Below are positions 51,470 to 60,231 of a stretch of DNA of 64,000 nt, piece after piece. A model generated the notes under the pieces. The model was not told the DNA's origin and searched no databases. It worked only from the letters and a program-made list of their open reading frames with translations. Each line of letters begins with the position of its first letter. The stretch's first letter is position 1. Source of the DNA: Peribacillus sp. FSL E2-0218 (lineage in GTDB: Bacteria > Bacillota > Bacilli > Bacillales > DSM-1321). Position numbers and translations under genes: made by a program. Location of the stretch: positions 4,281,501 to 4,345,500 of the forward strand of contig NZ_CP150304.1 in the NCBI RefSeq assembly GCF_037992945.1. Reading direction: 5' to 3'.

Positions 51470-52015
51470 TCATTCATTAAACCTTCCCATTACAACAGTG
51501 TTATAATATTGACCATCTGAAAGTATTTTATCATTTTCTAAAATGCCTTCGATTTTAAAACCAAACTTTTTATAGATATTTATCGCTGTGTCATTTGTTT
51601 CTAAAACATTTAAAGTAATTTTATTAATTCCGTTTGAATCAGCCCAAGCAATGGATTCTTTTAAAAGGTTTGATCCAATTCCTAAACCCCAATAATCTTT
51701 TAAGATACAAACCCCAAATTCTACTTTATGAGCAAATCTTTTCAAGGAATTTCCTTCACACCTTGAAAATCCGACAATCCTGTCGTTAACCACAGCAACA
51801 ATAAAAAGGTTTCTCTTAATTTCCGAATCCTTTTTGATTAACTTCTCAAAACCAGGTGCGTCTATGAATGCTTCACCTTTTTCTCTATCAAGGTTTTGTG
51901 TTTCACCATCAATCTGTAATCTGATTTCAGACAAATCTTTTGCATCTTTATTAATTGCAGGTCTTACTGTGTAACATGTCCCGTTAACATTAAATGTCTT
52001 CTGATCAATTTTCAT
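51470..52015 (-). CDS. GNAT-family N-acetyltransferase
   Basis: 181 residues. Acetyl-CoA loop: DYWGLGIGSNLLKESIAWAD; motif B: INIYKKFGFKIEGILENDKI. This is the RimI/RimJ-like or aminoglycoside-type small GNAT layout. GGAGGG lies 8 nt before the ATG. It is a separate gene from the GNAT at 25768 with no close similarity. Confidence 0.88.
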   Translation of the reverse strand: MKIDQKTFNVNGTCYTVRPAINKDAKDLSEIRLQIDGETQNLDREKGEAFIDAPGFEKLIKKDSEIKRNLFIVAVVNDRIVGFSRCEGNSLKRFAHKVEFGVCILKDYWGLGIGSNLLKESIAWADSNGINKITLNVLETNDTAINIYKKFGFKIEGILENDKILSDGQYYNTVVMGRFNE

Positions 52016-52093
52016 CTCCTTTTCCCTCCATTATTTATTTAGTATCCTTTATAAAAATGAACGACAACGTCTTATTTATTCTAATTTTGTTTA

Positions 52094-52510
52094 TTAACAT
52101 TCACCCTGAAAAGTGTAAGGTGACGAGGATTTTAGCAACCTTTCTACTCCATCTCTATGGTAGGGCATTAAGTTATTAGCAGTATTTAGGTCCACCCATT
52201 TAATCTCGGCAATTTCATCCTCGTCTTCAATTGTAATTTCACCATCAATAACTTTCGTTCCAAATGTAATCATTAAACCGTGATGTCCCTGTTTTGAAAA
52301 GAAAACCTCATTAACCGCAATGATACTTCCTACTTCAATTACTAAACCTGTTTCTTCTCTTGTTTCCCGAATAACAGCTTGTTCTAAGGTTTCTCCTATT
52401 TCAACTGCCCCACCTGGTAGTGACCAAGTTGAATGCTGATTATTAACCATTAATATTTTTTCCGTTATTTCGTCATAAATTAACGCATATACAACGTCTA
52501 CTCTCTTCAC
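52094..52510 (-). CDS. NUDIX hydrolase
   Basis: 138 residues. The Nudix box is complete: GGAVEIGETLEQAVIRETRE followed by ETGLVI. It cleaves a nucleoside diphosphate-linked compound, with Mg2+ bound by the REETREE Glu residues. GTG start with GAGGTGG close upstream. It lies about 75 bp after the GNAT gene in reading order and may be co-transcribed with it. The unit ends at the repeat at 52573. Confidence 0.9.
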   Translation of the reverse strand: MKRVDVVYALIYDEITEKILMVNNQHSTWSLPGGAVEIGETLEQAVIRETREETGLVIEVGSIIAVNEVFFSKQGHHGLMITFGTKVIDGEITIEDEDEIAEIKWVDLNTANNLMPYHRDGVERLLKSSSPYTFQGEC

Positions 52511-52572
52511 ACCATACCACCTCTTAATTTTCTAATTTATATTTTAACATTTGGCATCAATACACTGCTTTA

Positions 52573-52638
52573 TTGAACCATTCCTGCCCCGTTAGTTCCA
52601 TAAGGAAAGGAGCTGCCATAAGCAACTCCTTCATTACG
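52573..52638 (-). repeat. Cassette repeat, right box missing
   Basis: TTGAACCATTCCTGCCCCGTTAG, hairpin GGAGCTGCCATAAGCAACTCC, then TTCATTACG. Confidence 0.82.
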
Positions 52639-52744
52639 TGGGTTTATGCTTTTATTAGATGCGCGGTATGGTACTCCATTTTAAGTTTGCAGCACGGTAA
52701 GTGAGCTACTTTATGTTTACGCGTCTTTTCCGTCCATGCTTGAC

Positions 52745-53485
52745 TTAAAGGGTGACAATAATGGGACCATTTTTAGTAAGGATAATCGTATGTTCGATTT
52801 GAGCTACATAGCTTTTTTCTGTTGCATAGGTCCAATCGTCTTCTTTTTGGAATACTTCTTCTTCAGAGGTCGAGATAAATGGTTCGAATGCGATAACCAT
52901 CCCTTCCTTTAATATTTCATTATCCCATGGATCATAATAATTACAAATATGGGCAGGCGCTTCATGTATTTTGCGTCCAACACCATGTCCTGTAAGGTTT
53001 TTGATCACAGTGAACCCATGCTGTCTTGCTGTTTCGAATACTGCTTTTCCGATTCTGCTTTTTTTGGCACCGGGTTTTGCTTTCTTAAGACCTGCTTCAA
53101 ATGCCATTTTAGCAACTTCGCATAATTTCGTTAATACCTCTTCTCCTTCTCCTGCTACAAATGAGATTCCTGTATCTGCGAAATAACCGTTCTTTGATGC
53201 AGATACATCGATATTCACAAGATCCCCTTCCTGAATAACCCGTTGACCAGGAATACCATGTGCCACTTCATCATTAACACTGATGCACGTATAGCCAGGA
53301 AAATCATATTCACCTTTTGGAGCTGAAACTGCTCCTGCTTTTTCCAAAAGTTCTCCAGCTATCTCATCAAGTTCTTTGGTCGTAATGCCAGGAATTGTTC
53401 TTTGTACCAATTCATCTCTGATGGAGGCAATAATTTTACCGATTTCCTTCAAACCATTAAAATCTTCTTCTGTTTTTGCTATCAT
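52745..53485 (-). CDS. map: Methionine aminopeptidase, type I
   Basis: 246 residues of the pita-bread fold. Metal ligands: Asp in VNIDVSASKNG, Asp in YFADTGISF, His in TGHGVGRKIHEAP, Glu in VIAFEPFIS and Glu in VAQIEHTIIL. It removes N-terminal Met from nascent proteins. Its context, apart from the ribosomal/secY operon, makes it the accessory paralogue (YflG-like) rather than the essential copy. GAGGTAGG precedes the ATG. Confidence 0.92.
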   Translation of the reverse strand: MIAKTEEDFNGLKEIGKIIASIRDELVQRTIPGITTKELDEIAGELLEKAGAVSAPKGEYDFPGYTCISVNDEVAHGIPGQRVIQEGDLVNIDVSASKNGYFADTGISFVAGEGEEVLTKLCEVAKMAFEAGLKKAKPGAKKSRIGKAVFETARQHGFTVIKNLTGHGVGRKIHEAPAHICNYYDPWDNEILKEGMVIAFEPFISTSEEEVFQKEDDWTYATEKSYVAQIEHTIILTKNGPIIVTL

Positions 53486-53649
53486 TTTTTACCTACCTCA
53501 TTATCTTTTATCATCAATAACCTATATACGTATTAATTGTACCTTAATTTTATCCAAAAATAAAAGCACTGTAAATTATTCGGGACAATACCCTCAGCTT
53601 CAATTTTTCTTCGATCAAGGGATGGGCCGCAATAGGGATCTAGTACATA

Positions 53650-53710
53650 TGACTGCCCCGTTCCTCCCAACAGAAAAAGCTGCCCTAAGACAGCTCCGAT
53701 CCGCAGCTAG
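53650..53710 (-). repeat. Cassette repeat, eroded boxes
   Basis: ATGACTGCCCCGTTCCTCCC, hairpin AGCTGCCCTAAGACAGCT, CCGCAGCTAG. Confidence 0.65.
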
Positions 53711-53749
53711 TAATCCACTATTAGATGGGCATGGTGGTCATCCCCCCCA

Positions 53750-54796
53750 TCACAATGTTTCCTTTTTTTCTTTTTGGAACCAAGCCGCTAGCAGTTCTTG
53801 TTCTTGTTCTCGTGATATCCCTGTTTTTCGTTCTGTATCCTGTCTCGTTTGCTCCCATTGATACACATCATAAATAGTATCTTCAAGAGGACGGAAGGTA
53901 AGACCAGCGTTAATGGATTTTGCGATATTGATGGAGAAAGATCCTTTCCACGGTTCTGTTTCTCCTTCTAACGGGAAGTGTTCAGGAATCCAAAAAGGCA
54001 TTTCCGTCCACGGCTTTATTTTGTGCTCTAATATGAATTGTTCTTCTGCCCACACCAATTCGGTATCGCTGTTGGTGACGGCTTTACAGGTGTTCAATAG
54101 CTCTTTCATTGTCAATTTATCATTCGGACCTGTTACATTGAACGTGCCTTTTTTTCTGCTTTCTGCCATATTGAATACCCATGTTGCTACATCCTTAACG
54201 TCAATCAATTGAACAGGACGATCTGAACGCCCCGGCGCCAATACTTTTCCGCCTTGGGCCACACGCTGAACCCAGTACGAGAGCCGATCCGTATAGTCAA
54301 ACGGTCCGACAAGCAGCCCCGCTCTTAAATGCAACACACGCCCTGGCCAATGCGTTTCTGCTTCTGCTTCACAAAGTACCTTCAACGCACCGTAATACTC
54401 ATAGGGAGAAATTCGCCCTTCCTCAACGTCTTTCAACTTATCAACAGGCGGCATCGGCTGTAAATGATAGTCTTCCGTAATATGGAGGGGAATCCAATCC
54501 TTATAAAGAGAGATGCTTGAGATATATGTATAATGTTCGACGTTATCCCCAAGCACAGCCGCGATTTTTTTGATTTGATGCGGAGCTAATCCGCAGGTAT
54601 CGATGACAACATCCCATTTCCGGTTTTCCAGAAGCGAAACATCACCGTCTCTATCACCAGTTAACTGCTCCACCTCAGGAAACACCTCTTTATTGGTACC
54701 GCGATTAAATAATGTAATTTCGTGACCTCTTTTCAATGCTTCTTTTACCAATGCTTTTCCTAAAAAACGAGTACCCCCTAATATTAGGACCTTCAT
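53750..54796 (-). CDS. NAD-dependent epimerase/dehydratase (extended SDR)
   Basis: 348 residues. Rossmann motif: VLILGGTRFLGKALVKEALK; active-site Ser/Tyr/Lys: YISSISLY and SPYEYYGALKVLCE. The pattern VIDTCGLAPHQIKKIA and the isomerase-like C-terminal half are those of atypical SDRs related to CSP41-type or GDP-sugar epimerases. The substrate is probably a nucleotide sugar, but this is not established. GGAGG precedes the ATG. Single gene between two eroded repeats. Confidence 0.85.
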   Translation of the reverse strand: MKVLILGGTRFLGKALVKEALKRGHEITLFNRGTNKEVFPEVEQLTGDRDGDVSLLENRKWDVVIDTCGLAPHQIKKIAAVLGDNVEHYTYISSISLYKDWIPLHITEDYHLQPMPPVDKLKDVEEGRISPYEYYGALKVLCEAEAETHWPGRVLHLRAGLLVGPFDYTDRLSYWVQRVAQGGKVLAPGRSDRPVQLIDVKDVATWVFNMAESRKKGTFNVTGPNDKLTMKELLNTCKAVTNSDTELVWAEEQFILEHKIKPWTEMPFWIPEHFPLEGETEPWKGSFSINIAKSINAGLTFRPLEDTIYDVYQWEQTRQDTERKTGISREQEQELLAAWFQKEKKETL

Positions 54797-55038
54797 AGTT
54801 TTCCTCCATTCACTTTAATAGAGTGTAAAAAAACCTTTCACTTTACTAACGGTTTTCCTCCTAAAAAAGATATGGTGGGTAAAAAAATTTATTCCCTTTT
54901 ATTAAAGGAGTCATCCAAGTGTGCGGGATTAACCAGTCTGCCTCATCTAATATTCGCCAGTTATAACAGGTCCGTTTCTCCCAAGCTCCGTTGATTTCCC
55001 TTGAAACGTTTTGTTTTTAAAACAACACGTTTTACAAA

Positions 55039-55105
55039 AAGAGCCTAAATTAGAAGCTGCCCTAAGACTAAGACAGCTCCTCCTTCAGCCTGTTCGTTTC
55101 ATTAG
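55039..55105 (-). repeat. Cassette repeat, degenerate
   Basis: AGAGCCTAAATTAG, hairpin AGCTGCCCTAAGACTAAGACAGC, TTCAGCCTGTTCGTTTCATTAG. The rest of the 54797-55199 gap shows no gene I can support. Confidence 0.6.
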
Positions 55106-55199
55106 AAAAGCGAACCTTATTCAATTTGCGCCCGGTAGTTGCAGAACGTGGATAAAACCTTGGTAATTCATGATACCGTTTATAGCTGACAGCCCTTCT

Positions 55200-55697
55200 T
55201 TAATTCGATGCTGCCGATGAAGCAGCTGCTTGATCTGCCTTCACACAATCTATTGCTACAACGAGTGCGATCATAATGGTTTCCATCTCTTCATCCATGA
55301 TTTGAACCTTGTAGCTATCGCCCCATGTGAACCACTCCTTACCGACTTTACCTACGGTTTTGCCGTGCTGTAAAACTTGAAAATCCATATCCCACCAACT
55401 GCCCTGTACTTCAATGCCTGCCGCTTCTATTGTATATCGTGCTTTTAAGAAGGAAAATTCCTTCTTTATCGTCATTACCTCCCGGCCATTCACCTCAACG
55501 AAAAACTTTGGTAAAAAGCTGAACACCTTTTTCGTAATGAGTGCGACTTCCTCTCTTGCTGTATTCATGATGGAGAAAGTCTTTGGAACTTGCATAAAAC
55601 TTCCCTCCACGTAATAAATATCCTTCTCCTGCTGATCCTTTACTGTAAATTTCCCGCTAAGACTGAATACCTTCTGCTTTATATAAAGCTGCTTCAT
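55200..55697 (-). CDS. LURP-one/YxjI-family protein
   Basis: About 165 residues forming a tubby-like beta barrel: YIKQKVFSLSGKFTVKDQQE, YYVEGSFMQVPKTFSIMN, VALITKKVFSFLPKFFVEV and GDSYKVQIMDEEMETIMIAL. This is the LURP-one-related fold; bacterial YxjI members may bind membrane lipids or act as scramblase-like proteins (unproven). GGGAGG lies 7 nt before the ATG at 55695-55697; the frame upstream is open but has no site. Confidence 0.83.
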   Translation of the reverse strand: MKQLYIKQKVFSLSGKFTVKDQQEKDIYYVEGSFMQVPKTFSIMNTAREEVALITKKVFSFLPKFFVEVNGREVMTIKKEFSFLKARYTIEAAGIEVQGSWWDMDFQVLQHGKTVGKVGKEWFTWGDSYKVQIMDEEMETIMIALVVAIDCVKADQAAASSAASN

Positions 55698-55796
55698 ACC
55701 TATGCCTCCCAACTTTGAGTCTTTAACATGACTTACGTTTGAAATGGGCATTGGTTCCAGTCTTACGCAATATCGCCCAAGCTTAAAAAGCAACCC

Positions 55797-55861
55797 TCAA
55801 CTTTCCTGCCCTTTCAATTCCATAAGAAAAAGCTGCCAGATGACAGCTCAGGTCCTCAGCC
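55797..55861 (-). repeat. Cassette repeat, right box missing
   Basis: CTCAACTTTCCTGCCCTTTCAATTCCATAAG and hairpin AGCTGCCAGATGACAGCT, then CCTCAGCC, which contains the stop of the isochorismatase-like gene. Confidence 0.75.
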
Positions 55862-56443
55862 ACTCACATTAGTTGGAGATGATGCTTCTCGGTAATGATC
55901 GTGAAGAGGGTTGAATAGTTCTTCATCAGCATTTCTCACAATGGAAAAATTGTCTACATTATAGTGCCCGTGAAGGATTTCATTATGATGAAGGATTATT
56001 TGCTTTGCAGTTAGGTTTTTGGAATCTGACGTAGAATGTCCATCACCAACTAATGTTACGTCAAAATGATTGATTGTTGCTGTTCTAACAGCTGAATCAA
56101 TGCAATGTTCCGTTTTACATCCCATCATTACAATGTGGTTTACATCGTTTTCTCTTAAATGTTGGTGTAAGGGCGTGCCATAAAAGCAATTTGTGGCAGC
56201 TTTATCAAATATGATGGCAGTTGATGGCACCCTAATATCCCTGTGTATCTGAAATCCAGGTCCTTCTCCATTTGAAACATCTATATCTCTTATAAAAACG
56301 ACGGAAATTCCCTCATTTATCGCTTTTTCAATTACAGCATTCAGGTTATTAACAAGCTTTTCTTTCTCGTAGACGCCTTGTTCTTCTTTATTGCCTTCTA
56401 TTAAATCCTGTTGGGCATCGATGATCAGTAATGTTTGTTTCAA
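55856..56443 (-). CDS. Cysteine hydrolase, isochorismatase family
   Basis: About 195 residues. Catalytic Asp in LLIIDAQQDLIEG, Lys in IIFDKAATNCF and Cys in MGCKTEHCIDSAVRTA; the cis-peptide region precedes the Cys. The family includes nicotinamidases, isochorismatases and N-carbamoylsarcosine amidases; the natural substrate is not evident. The TTG at 56441-56443 has GGGGGAAA upstream and begins MKQTLLII, so I prefer it to the ATG 14 codons earlier. Its stop lies in the remains of a repeat. Confidence 0.85.
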   Translation of the reverse strand: MKQTLLIIDAQQDLIEGNKEEQGVYEKEKLVNNLNAVIEKAINEGISVVFIRDIDVSNGEGPGFQIHRDIRVPSTAIIFDKAATNCFYGTPLHQHLRENDVNHIVMMGCKTEHCIDSAVRTATINHFDVTLVGDGHSTSDSKNLTAKQIILHHNEILHGHYNVDNFSIVRNADEELFNPLHDHYREASSPTNVSG

Positions 56444-56746
56444 TATATTTCCCCCTAAAGTGATCAGTAGTCGTTTTTTCCCCACTCATCATTGAATGTC
56501 AGCTCTTTATATTTTCGCCAAAAGATTTACTGATACCTTCTTGTAATCTGGGAAAAAGGGGAACTATCCAATGCTTCATCATGCTCGTTTACCTCGGAGG
56601 TTTCAATTAGTTTATTCCACTTCCCCAGCTGTGCCGCTGCTAATTTCGATCAGCACGATGAACGGTATGTATAGACTGTTGATGCATAAAAGACTACGTA
56701 CAATCCGAACAGCGAGGATACAGTAAAAAAGCGTCCTAAGACGCGG

Positions 56747-57052
56747 TTAAGGCTTACCAGTGTAGTAGACAATATGTTGATGGCGAATATGGTAATTTAT
56801 ATTTCCGATAGTGAGTTGAATGTGGTCAATGGCAACTCCTGTTAATTTTCCTTCTAATGCCCCCATCGTTGTGGCGACGACAATGGTCTTTTCTAAATTC
56901 ATAAGTAAATGATCTAAAAAAACAGGTTCGGTAGGTATCGTATAAGTCGGCGATACATTTTTCATCATGGTGGGAAAACCGCTTGAATACGCATAATGCC
57001 CAGGCGGCAATATCTCACGATAAGCATTATTTGGTGGACTTTGCATTTTCAT
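56747..57052 (-). CDS. DUF2642 (YuzF-like) protein
   Basis: About 101 residues. The C-terminal half, FLDHLLMNLEKTIVVATTMG then ALEGKLTGVAIDHIQLTIGN, is a small Sm-like barrel of the DUF2642 kind, found in Bacillus spore-coat-associated or YuzF proteins. The N terminus is Pro- and Tyr-rich (NNAYREILPPGHYAYSSGFP). AAAGGAG lies 5 nt before the ATG at 57050-57052. Probably a sporulation or surface protein. Confidence 0.75.
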   Translation of the reverse strand: MKMQSPPNNAYREILPPGHYAYSSGFPTMMKNVSPTYTIPTEPVFLDHLLMNLEKTIVVATTMGALEGKLTGVAIDHIQLTIGNINYHIRHQHIVYYTGKP

Positions 57053-57210
57053 TTCACTCCTTTCAGTTAACATATGCCGATTTCATGCGGTTAATAACTG
57101 ATGGCTGTTTTTGCATGGCTTTGTTGCTTTGCATCAAGTGATCGGGTGGTCGATTTCCAGGAGTCCGCTTAAATCGTTTCGTTCGAAAAACAAAAAGAGC
57201 CTAACTAATG

Positions 57211-57284
57211 CATCGTTCCTGCCCCGTTAGTTCCATAAGAAAAGGAGCTGCTGATCAGCTCCTGGTAAATGAGGTAACACATCC
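57211..57284 (-). repeat. Cassette repeat, full length, GATC-hairpin variant
   Basis: GCATCGTTCCTGCCCCGTTAG, perfect hairpin GGAGCTGCTGATCAGCTCC, GGTAACACATCC. It is the last clear copy, next to the core qox operon. Confidence 0.85.
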
Positions 57285-57348
57285 TATTTCATTGATCTTT
57301 CAACTTCCGACCTTTTCCTGAGCTTTGCATACCAGCATGCGTTTCCTC

Positions 57349-57636
57349 TCAATAAGTCCAACCCCAGATCATACATAGGATTGTACCGACGACAGTGATG
57401 ATAGCCAGGCATATAGCGCAATACAAAGTCATGAAAATCGATTTGCTATCATCCGTTTCACGGGCATGCATGAACACCACTAGTTGAACAGCTGCTTGGA
57501 TGAATGCTGTCAATATAAAAATCGTCATTCCCATCGCTTTTGACATATTGAAGAAGTAAACCAAAAGAGCGACAAACGTCAAGAGCAATGAAAATACAAA
57601 ACCCCATACTTGTTTAGCCGGGAATAATTCCTTCAT
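57349..57636 (-). CDS. qoxD: Cytochrome aa3 quinol oxidase subunit IV
   Basis: 95 residues with three helices (VWGFVFSLLLTFVALLVYFF, TIFILTAFIQAAVQLVVFMH, LYCAICLAIITVVGTILCMI). VQLVVFMHARE is conserved in QoxD/CyoD. The ATG at 57634-57636 follows the qoxC stop without a gap; the frame upstream is not the real start. Last gene of the operon; an assembly and stability subunit. Confidence 0.93.
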   Translation of the reverse strand: MKELFPAKQVWGFVFSLLLTFVALLVYFFNMSKAMGMTIFILTAFIQAAVQLVVFMHARETDDSKSIFMTLYCAICLAIITVVGTILCMIWGWTY

Positions 57637-57638
57637 GT

Positions 57639-58235
57639 TCAGGTCATTCCTTTCATGTAGATAAACGTGAAGATGAAAATCCAAACGATGTCCAAGAAAT
57701 GCCAGTAAAGAGAGAAAATGAAGGATTTATTGGCTGTTTCCGGTGTCAATCCGCGTTTTTTCACTTGCAGGATAATAAATGAACCCCAGAAAAGTCCTAA
57801 TGTGACATGCGCTCCATGTGTCCCTAATGTTGTAAAGAGCACCGATGTGAAGGCACTGGTTTGCAGCGTAGCTCCTTCGTGATAATACGTAATGAACTCC
57901 GTGATTTCAAACCCCAGGAACCCTAGTCCAAGAAGGAGAGTGATTACGAAGAAAGTCAACATGGCTTTCTTGTTGCCGAGACGCATGGCGTGAATGCCAA
58001 GTCCGATGACAAAACTGCTTGTCAAGAGCAGGAAAGTTTCAGCAAGGACCGGAGTGATTTCAAAGATTTTCGCTCCAGCCGGGCCGTTACCGGTACGATC
58101 CACCAATGTAAAATAAGAGGCAAAGAGTGTTGCAAAAAGCATGATTTCGGCACCCAGGAAAATCCAGAAGCCTAAAATATTCAGCCGATTTTGTTCCGTG
58201 CTATATTCAAGAGGCTGCGAGTGATCGATCTTCAT
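57639..58235 (-). CDS. qoxC: Cytochrome aa3 quinol oxidase subunit III
   Basis: 198 residues with five helices, as in QoxC/CyoC. FWIFLGAEIMLFATLFASYF, GTHGAHVTLGLFWGSFIILQ and YWHFLDIVWIFIFTFIYMKG are the conserved blocks. The ATG overlaps the qoxB stop (AATAAATGAAG), so the operon is translationally coupled. Confidence 0.95.
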   Translation of the reverse strand: MKIDHSQPLEYSTEQNRLNILGFWIFLGAEIMLFATLFASYFTLVDRTGNGPAGAKIFEITPVLAETFLLLTSSFVIGLGIHAMRLGNKKAMLTFFVITLLLGLGFLGFEITEFITYYHEGATLQTSAFTSVLFTTLGTHGAHVTLGLFWGSFIILQVKKRGLTPETANKSFIFSLYWHFLDIVWIFIFTFIYMKGMT

Positions 58236-60181
58236 TTATTGACACCCCCGTATTTTGCTTCCGTCTCTTTAATTTCTTCTACAGAAATGTAATGGCCATG
58301 ATCTATTTCGAATGAACGAAGGGCCATGCAAACAAAGATGCCGATTAACCCAATGATCGCAAGAAACCAGATGCTGAATATTAACGCAAACCCAAAGACA
58401 AAGAAGATACAGGATAGGATGAACGGTCCGCCGCTGTTGTTGGGCATATGGATTTTTTCATAGTCACCCTTGAATAATTCAACCCCTTTATATTTGGCAT
58501 CCCAAAACGCTTCCCTTGAGTTCACTTGCGGAATGATCGCAAAGTTATATTCCGGGACTGGATTATGAGTGGCCCATTCAAGGGAACGCGCATCCCACGG
58601 ATCACCACCAACATCCTTTGGCGCATGGCGAATGCTATAGTAAACCGTATAAACGATTATAAAGAAGCTGATGGCCATAAGTACTGTACCGATAAACGTA
58701 ACCATATTCCATGGTCCGAAACCAGTCGATTCAGAGTATGTGTATATCCGGCGTGCTTGACCATCCAACCCGGTGATATACATCGGGAAGAATGCCAAGC
58801 AAAAACCGATGGTCAAAAACCAGAACGCCCATTTCCCAAGCCTCTCATTCAGCATGAAACCGAACATTTTCGGCCAGTAGTAAGTGGCGGCGCCAAGCAC
58901 GGCGAATACTACTCCCGGAATGATGACATTGTGGAAGTGAGCCACTAAAAACATGGTATTGTGATATTGATAATCCGCGGCTGACATCGCCAGCATGACC
59001 CCGGTAACGCCACCGATCGTGAAAAGCGGGATGAAGCCGATCGAATAAAGCATCGGTACGGTAAATCTGATTCTGCCTCTCCACATCGTGAGCAACCAGT
59101 TGAAGATCTTGATCCCGGTCGGAATGGCAATCACCATCGTCGTGATCGAGAAAATGCTATTGACATAGGCTGCTTGCCCCATTGTAAAGAAATGGTGCGT
59201 CCAGACGAAAAATGAATAGATCGAGATGAACACCATCGAAGCCACCATTGATCGATAGCCATAAAGGTTACGACGTGAAAAGGTTGGGATAATCTCACTG
59301 AATAGACCAAATGCAGGCAGGATCAGGATGTATACTTCAGGATGTCCCCAAACCCAGAACAAGTTAGCCCAAAGCATATCCATTCCGCCGTCGGTCATCG
59401 TGAAAAACTTGGTGGCGAATAGTCGATCCATCGTCCCCATGATCAGCGCCACTGTTAATACAGGGAAGGCGAAAATGATGATGACGCTTGTGACTAAAGA
59501 AGACCAAGTAAACATCGGCAATCTCATTAATGTCATGCCGGGCGCCCTCATCTTAAGGATGGTCGTCAAAAAGTTGATCCCCGTCATTAACGTCCCAATT
59601 CCGGCAATTTGAATGGCAATCATATAATAATTCGTTCCAACATGCGGACTGAACTCATTGCCTGCAAGCGGGAAATAAGAAGACCACCCCGCATCGGGTG
59701 AGCCGCCGATTACAAATGAGATGTTGAATAGCATCGCCCCCATAAAAAATAACCAGAAGCTTATCGCATTCAGACGCGGGAATGCTACATCCCGTGCTCC
59801 AATTTGTAATGGCACGACGAAATTCATCAAGGCCATGATGTATGGCATCGCCATAAAGAGAATCATCACGACCCCGTGTGTAGAAAAAATCTCATTATAG
59901 TGCTGTGAATCCAATAATTTGTTATCCGGTATGGCAAGTTGCGCACGCATCATCACGGCATCTACCCCACCACGGAATAGCATCAGCAAAGCAGCGATCA
60001 AATACATGATGCCTATTCTTTTATGATCGACCGTCGTCAGCCAGCCACTCCATAAATAAAACCATTTCTTAAAGTGGGTTAAACCAAAAATGATCAAGAG
60101 AACAGTAACACCAATGGCTACCATTGATGTGTAGATGACTGGACTAGGATTAGGTATAAGAAATCTAGTGAAGAACCCCAT
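58232..60181 (-). CDS. qoxB: Cytochrome aa3 quinol oxidase subunit I
   Basis: 649 residues with about 14 helices, the catalytic subunit. Low-spin heme His in NEIFSTHGVVMILFMA; CuB and cross-linked Tyr in VWGHPEVYILILPAFG; CuB His-His in FVWTHHFFTMG; heme a3/low-spin His in LVAHFHNVIIPG. The full proton-pumping set suggests an active heme-copper oxidase reducing O2 with menaquinol electrons. GAAAGGAAA precedes the ATG. Confidence 0.97.
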   Translation of the reverse strand: MGFFTRFLIPNPSPVIYTSMVAIGVTVLLIIFGLTHFKKWFYLWSGWLTTVDHKRIGIMYLIAALLMLFRGGVDAVMMRAQLAIPDNKLLDSQHYNEIFSTHGVVMILFMAMPYIMALMNFVVPLQIGARDVAFPRLNAISFWLFFMGAMLFNISFVIGGSPDAGWSSYFPLAGNEFSPHVGTNYYMIAIQIAGIGTLMTGINFLTTILKMRAPGMTLMRLPMFTWSSLVTSVIIIFAFPVLTVALIMGTMDRLFATKFFTMTDGGMDMLWANLFWVWGHPEVYILILPAFGLFSEIIPTFSRRNLYGYRSMVASMVFISIYSFFVWTHHFFTMGQAAYVNSIFSITTMVIAIPTGIKIFNWLLTMWRGRIRFTVPMLYSIGFIPLFTIGGVTGVMLAMSAADYQYHNTMFLVAHFHNVIIPGVVFAVLGAATYYWPKMFGFMLNERLGKWAFWFLTIGFCLAFFPMYITGLDGQARRIYTYSESTGFGPWNMVTFIGTVLMAISFFIIVYTVYYSIRHAPKDVGGDPWDARSLEWATHNPVPEYNFAIIPQVNSREAFWDAKYKGVELFKGDYEKIHMPNNSGGPFILSCIFFVFGFALIFSIWFLAIIGLIGIFVCMALRSFEIDHGHYISVEEIKETEAKYGGVNK

Positions 60182-60231
60182 ACTGTTATGTTTCCTTTCT
60201 AACCATATTTTTCATGAGAGGGACCAGGAAA

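Noticed and set aside
531..57284. CRISPR array as an explanation of the repeated units
   Set aside because: Repeats are 80-90 bp, imperfect and separated by whole genes of variable length rather than uniform short spacers, and no cas genes are present.
531..57284. Classical class 1-type or Vibrio-type integron
   Set aside because: No intI gene or attI in the window and the boxes AACTAAC/GTTAGTT deviate from the RYYYAAC/GTTRRRY core. Only the architecture is similar, so I call it attC-like.
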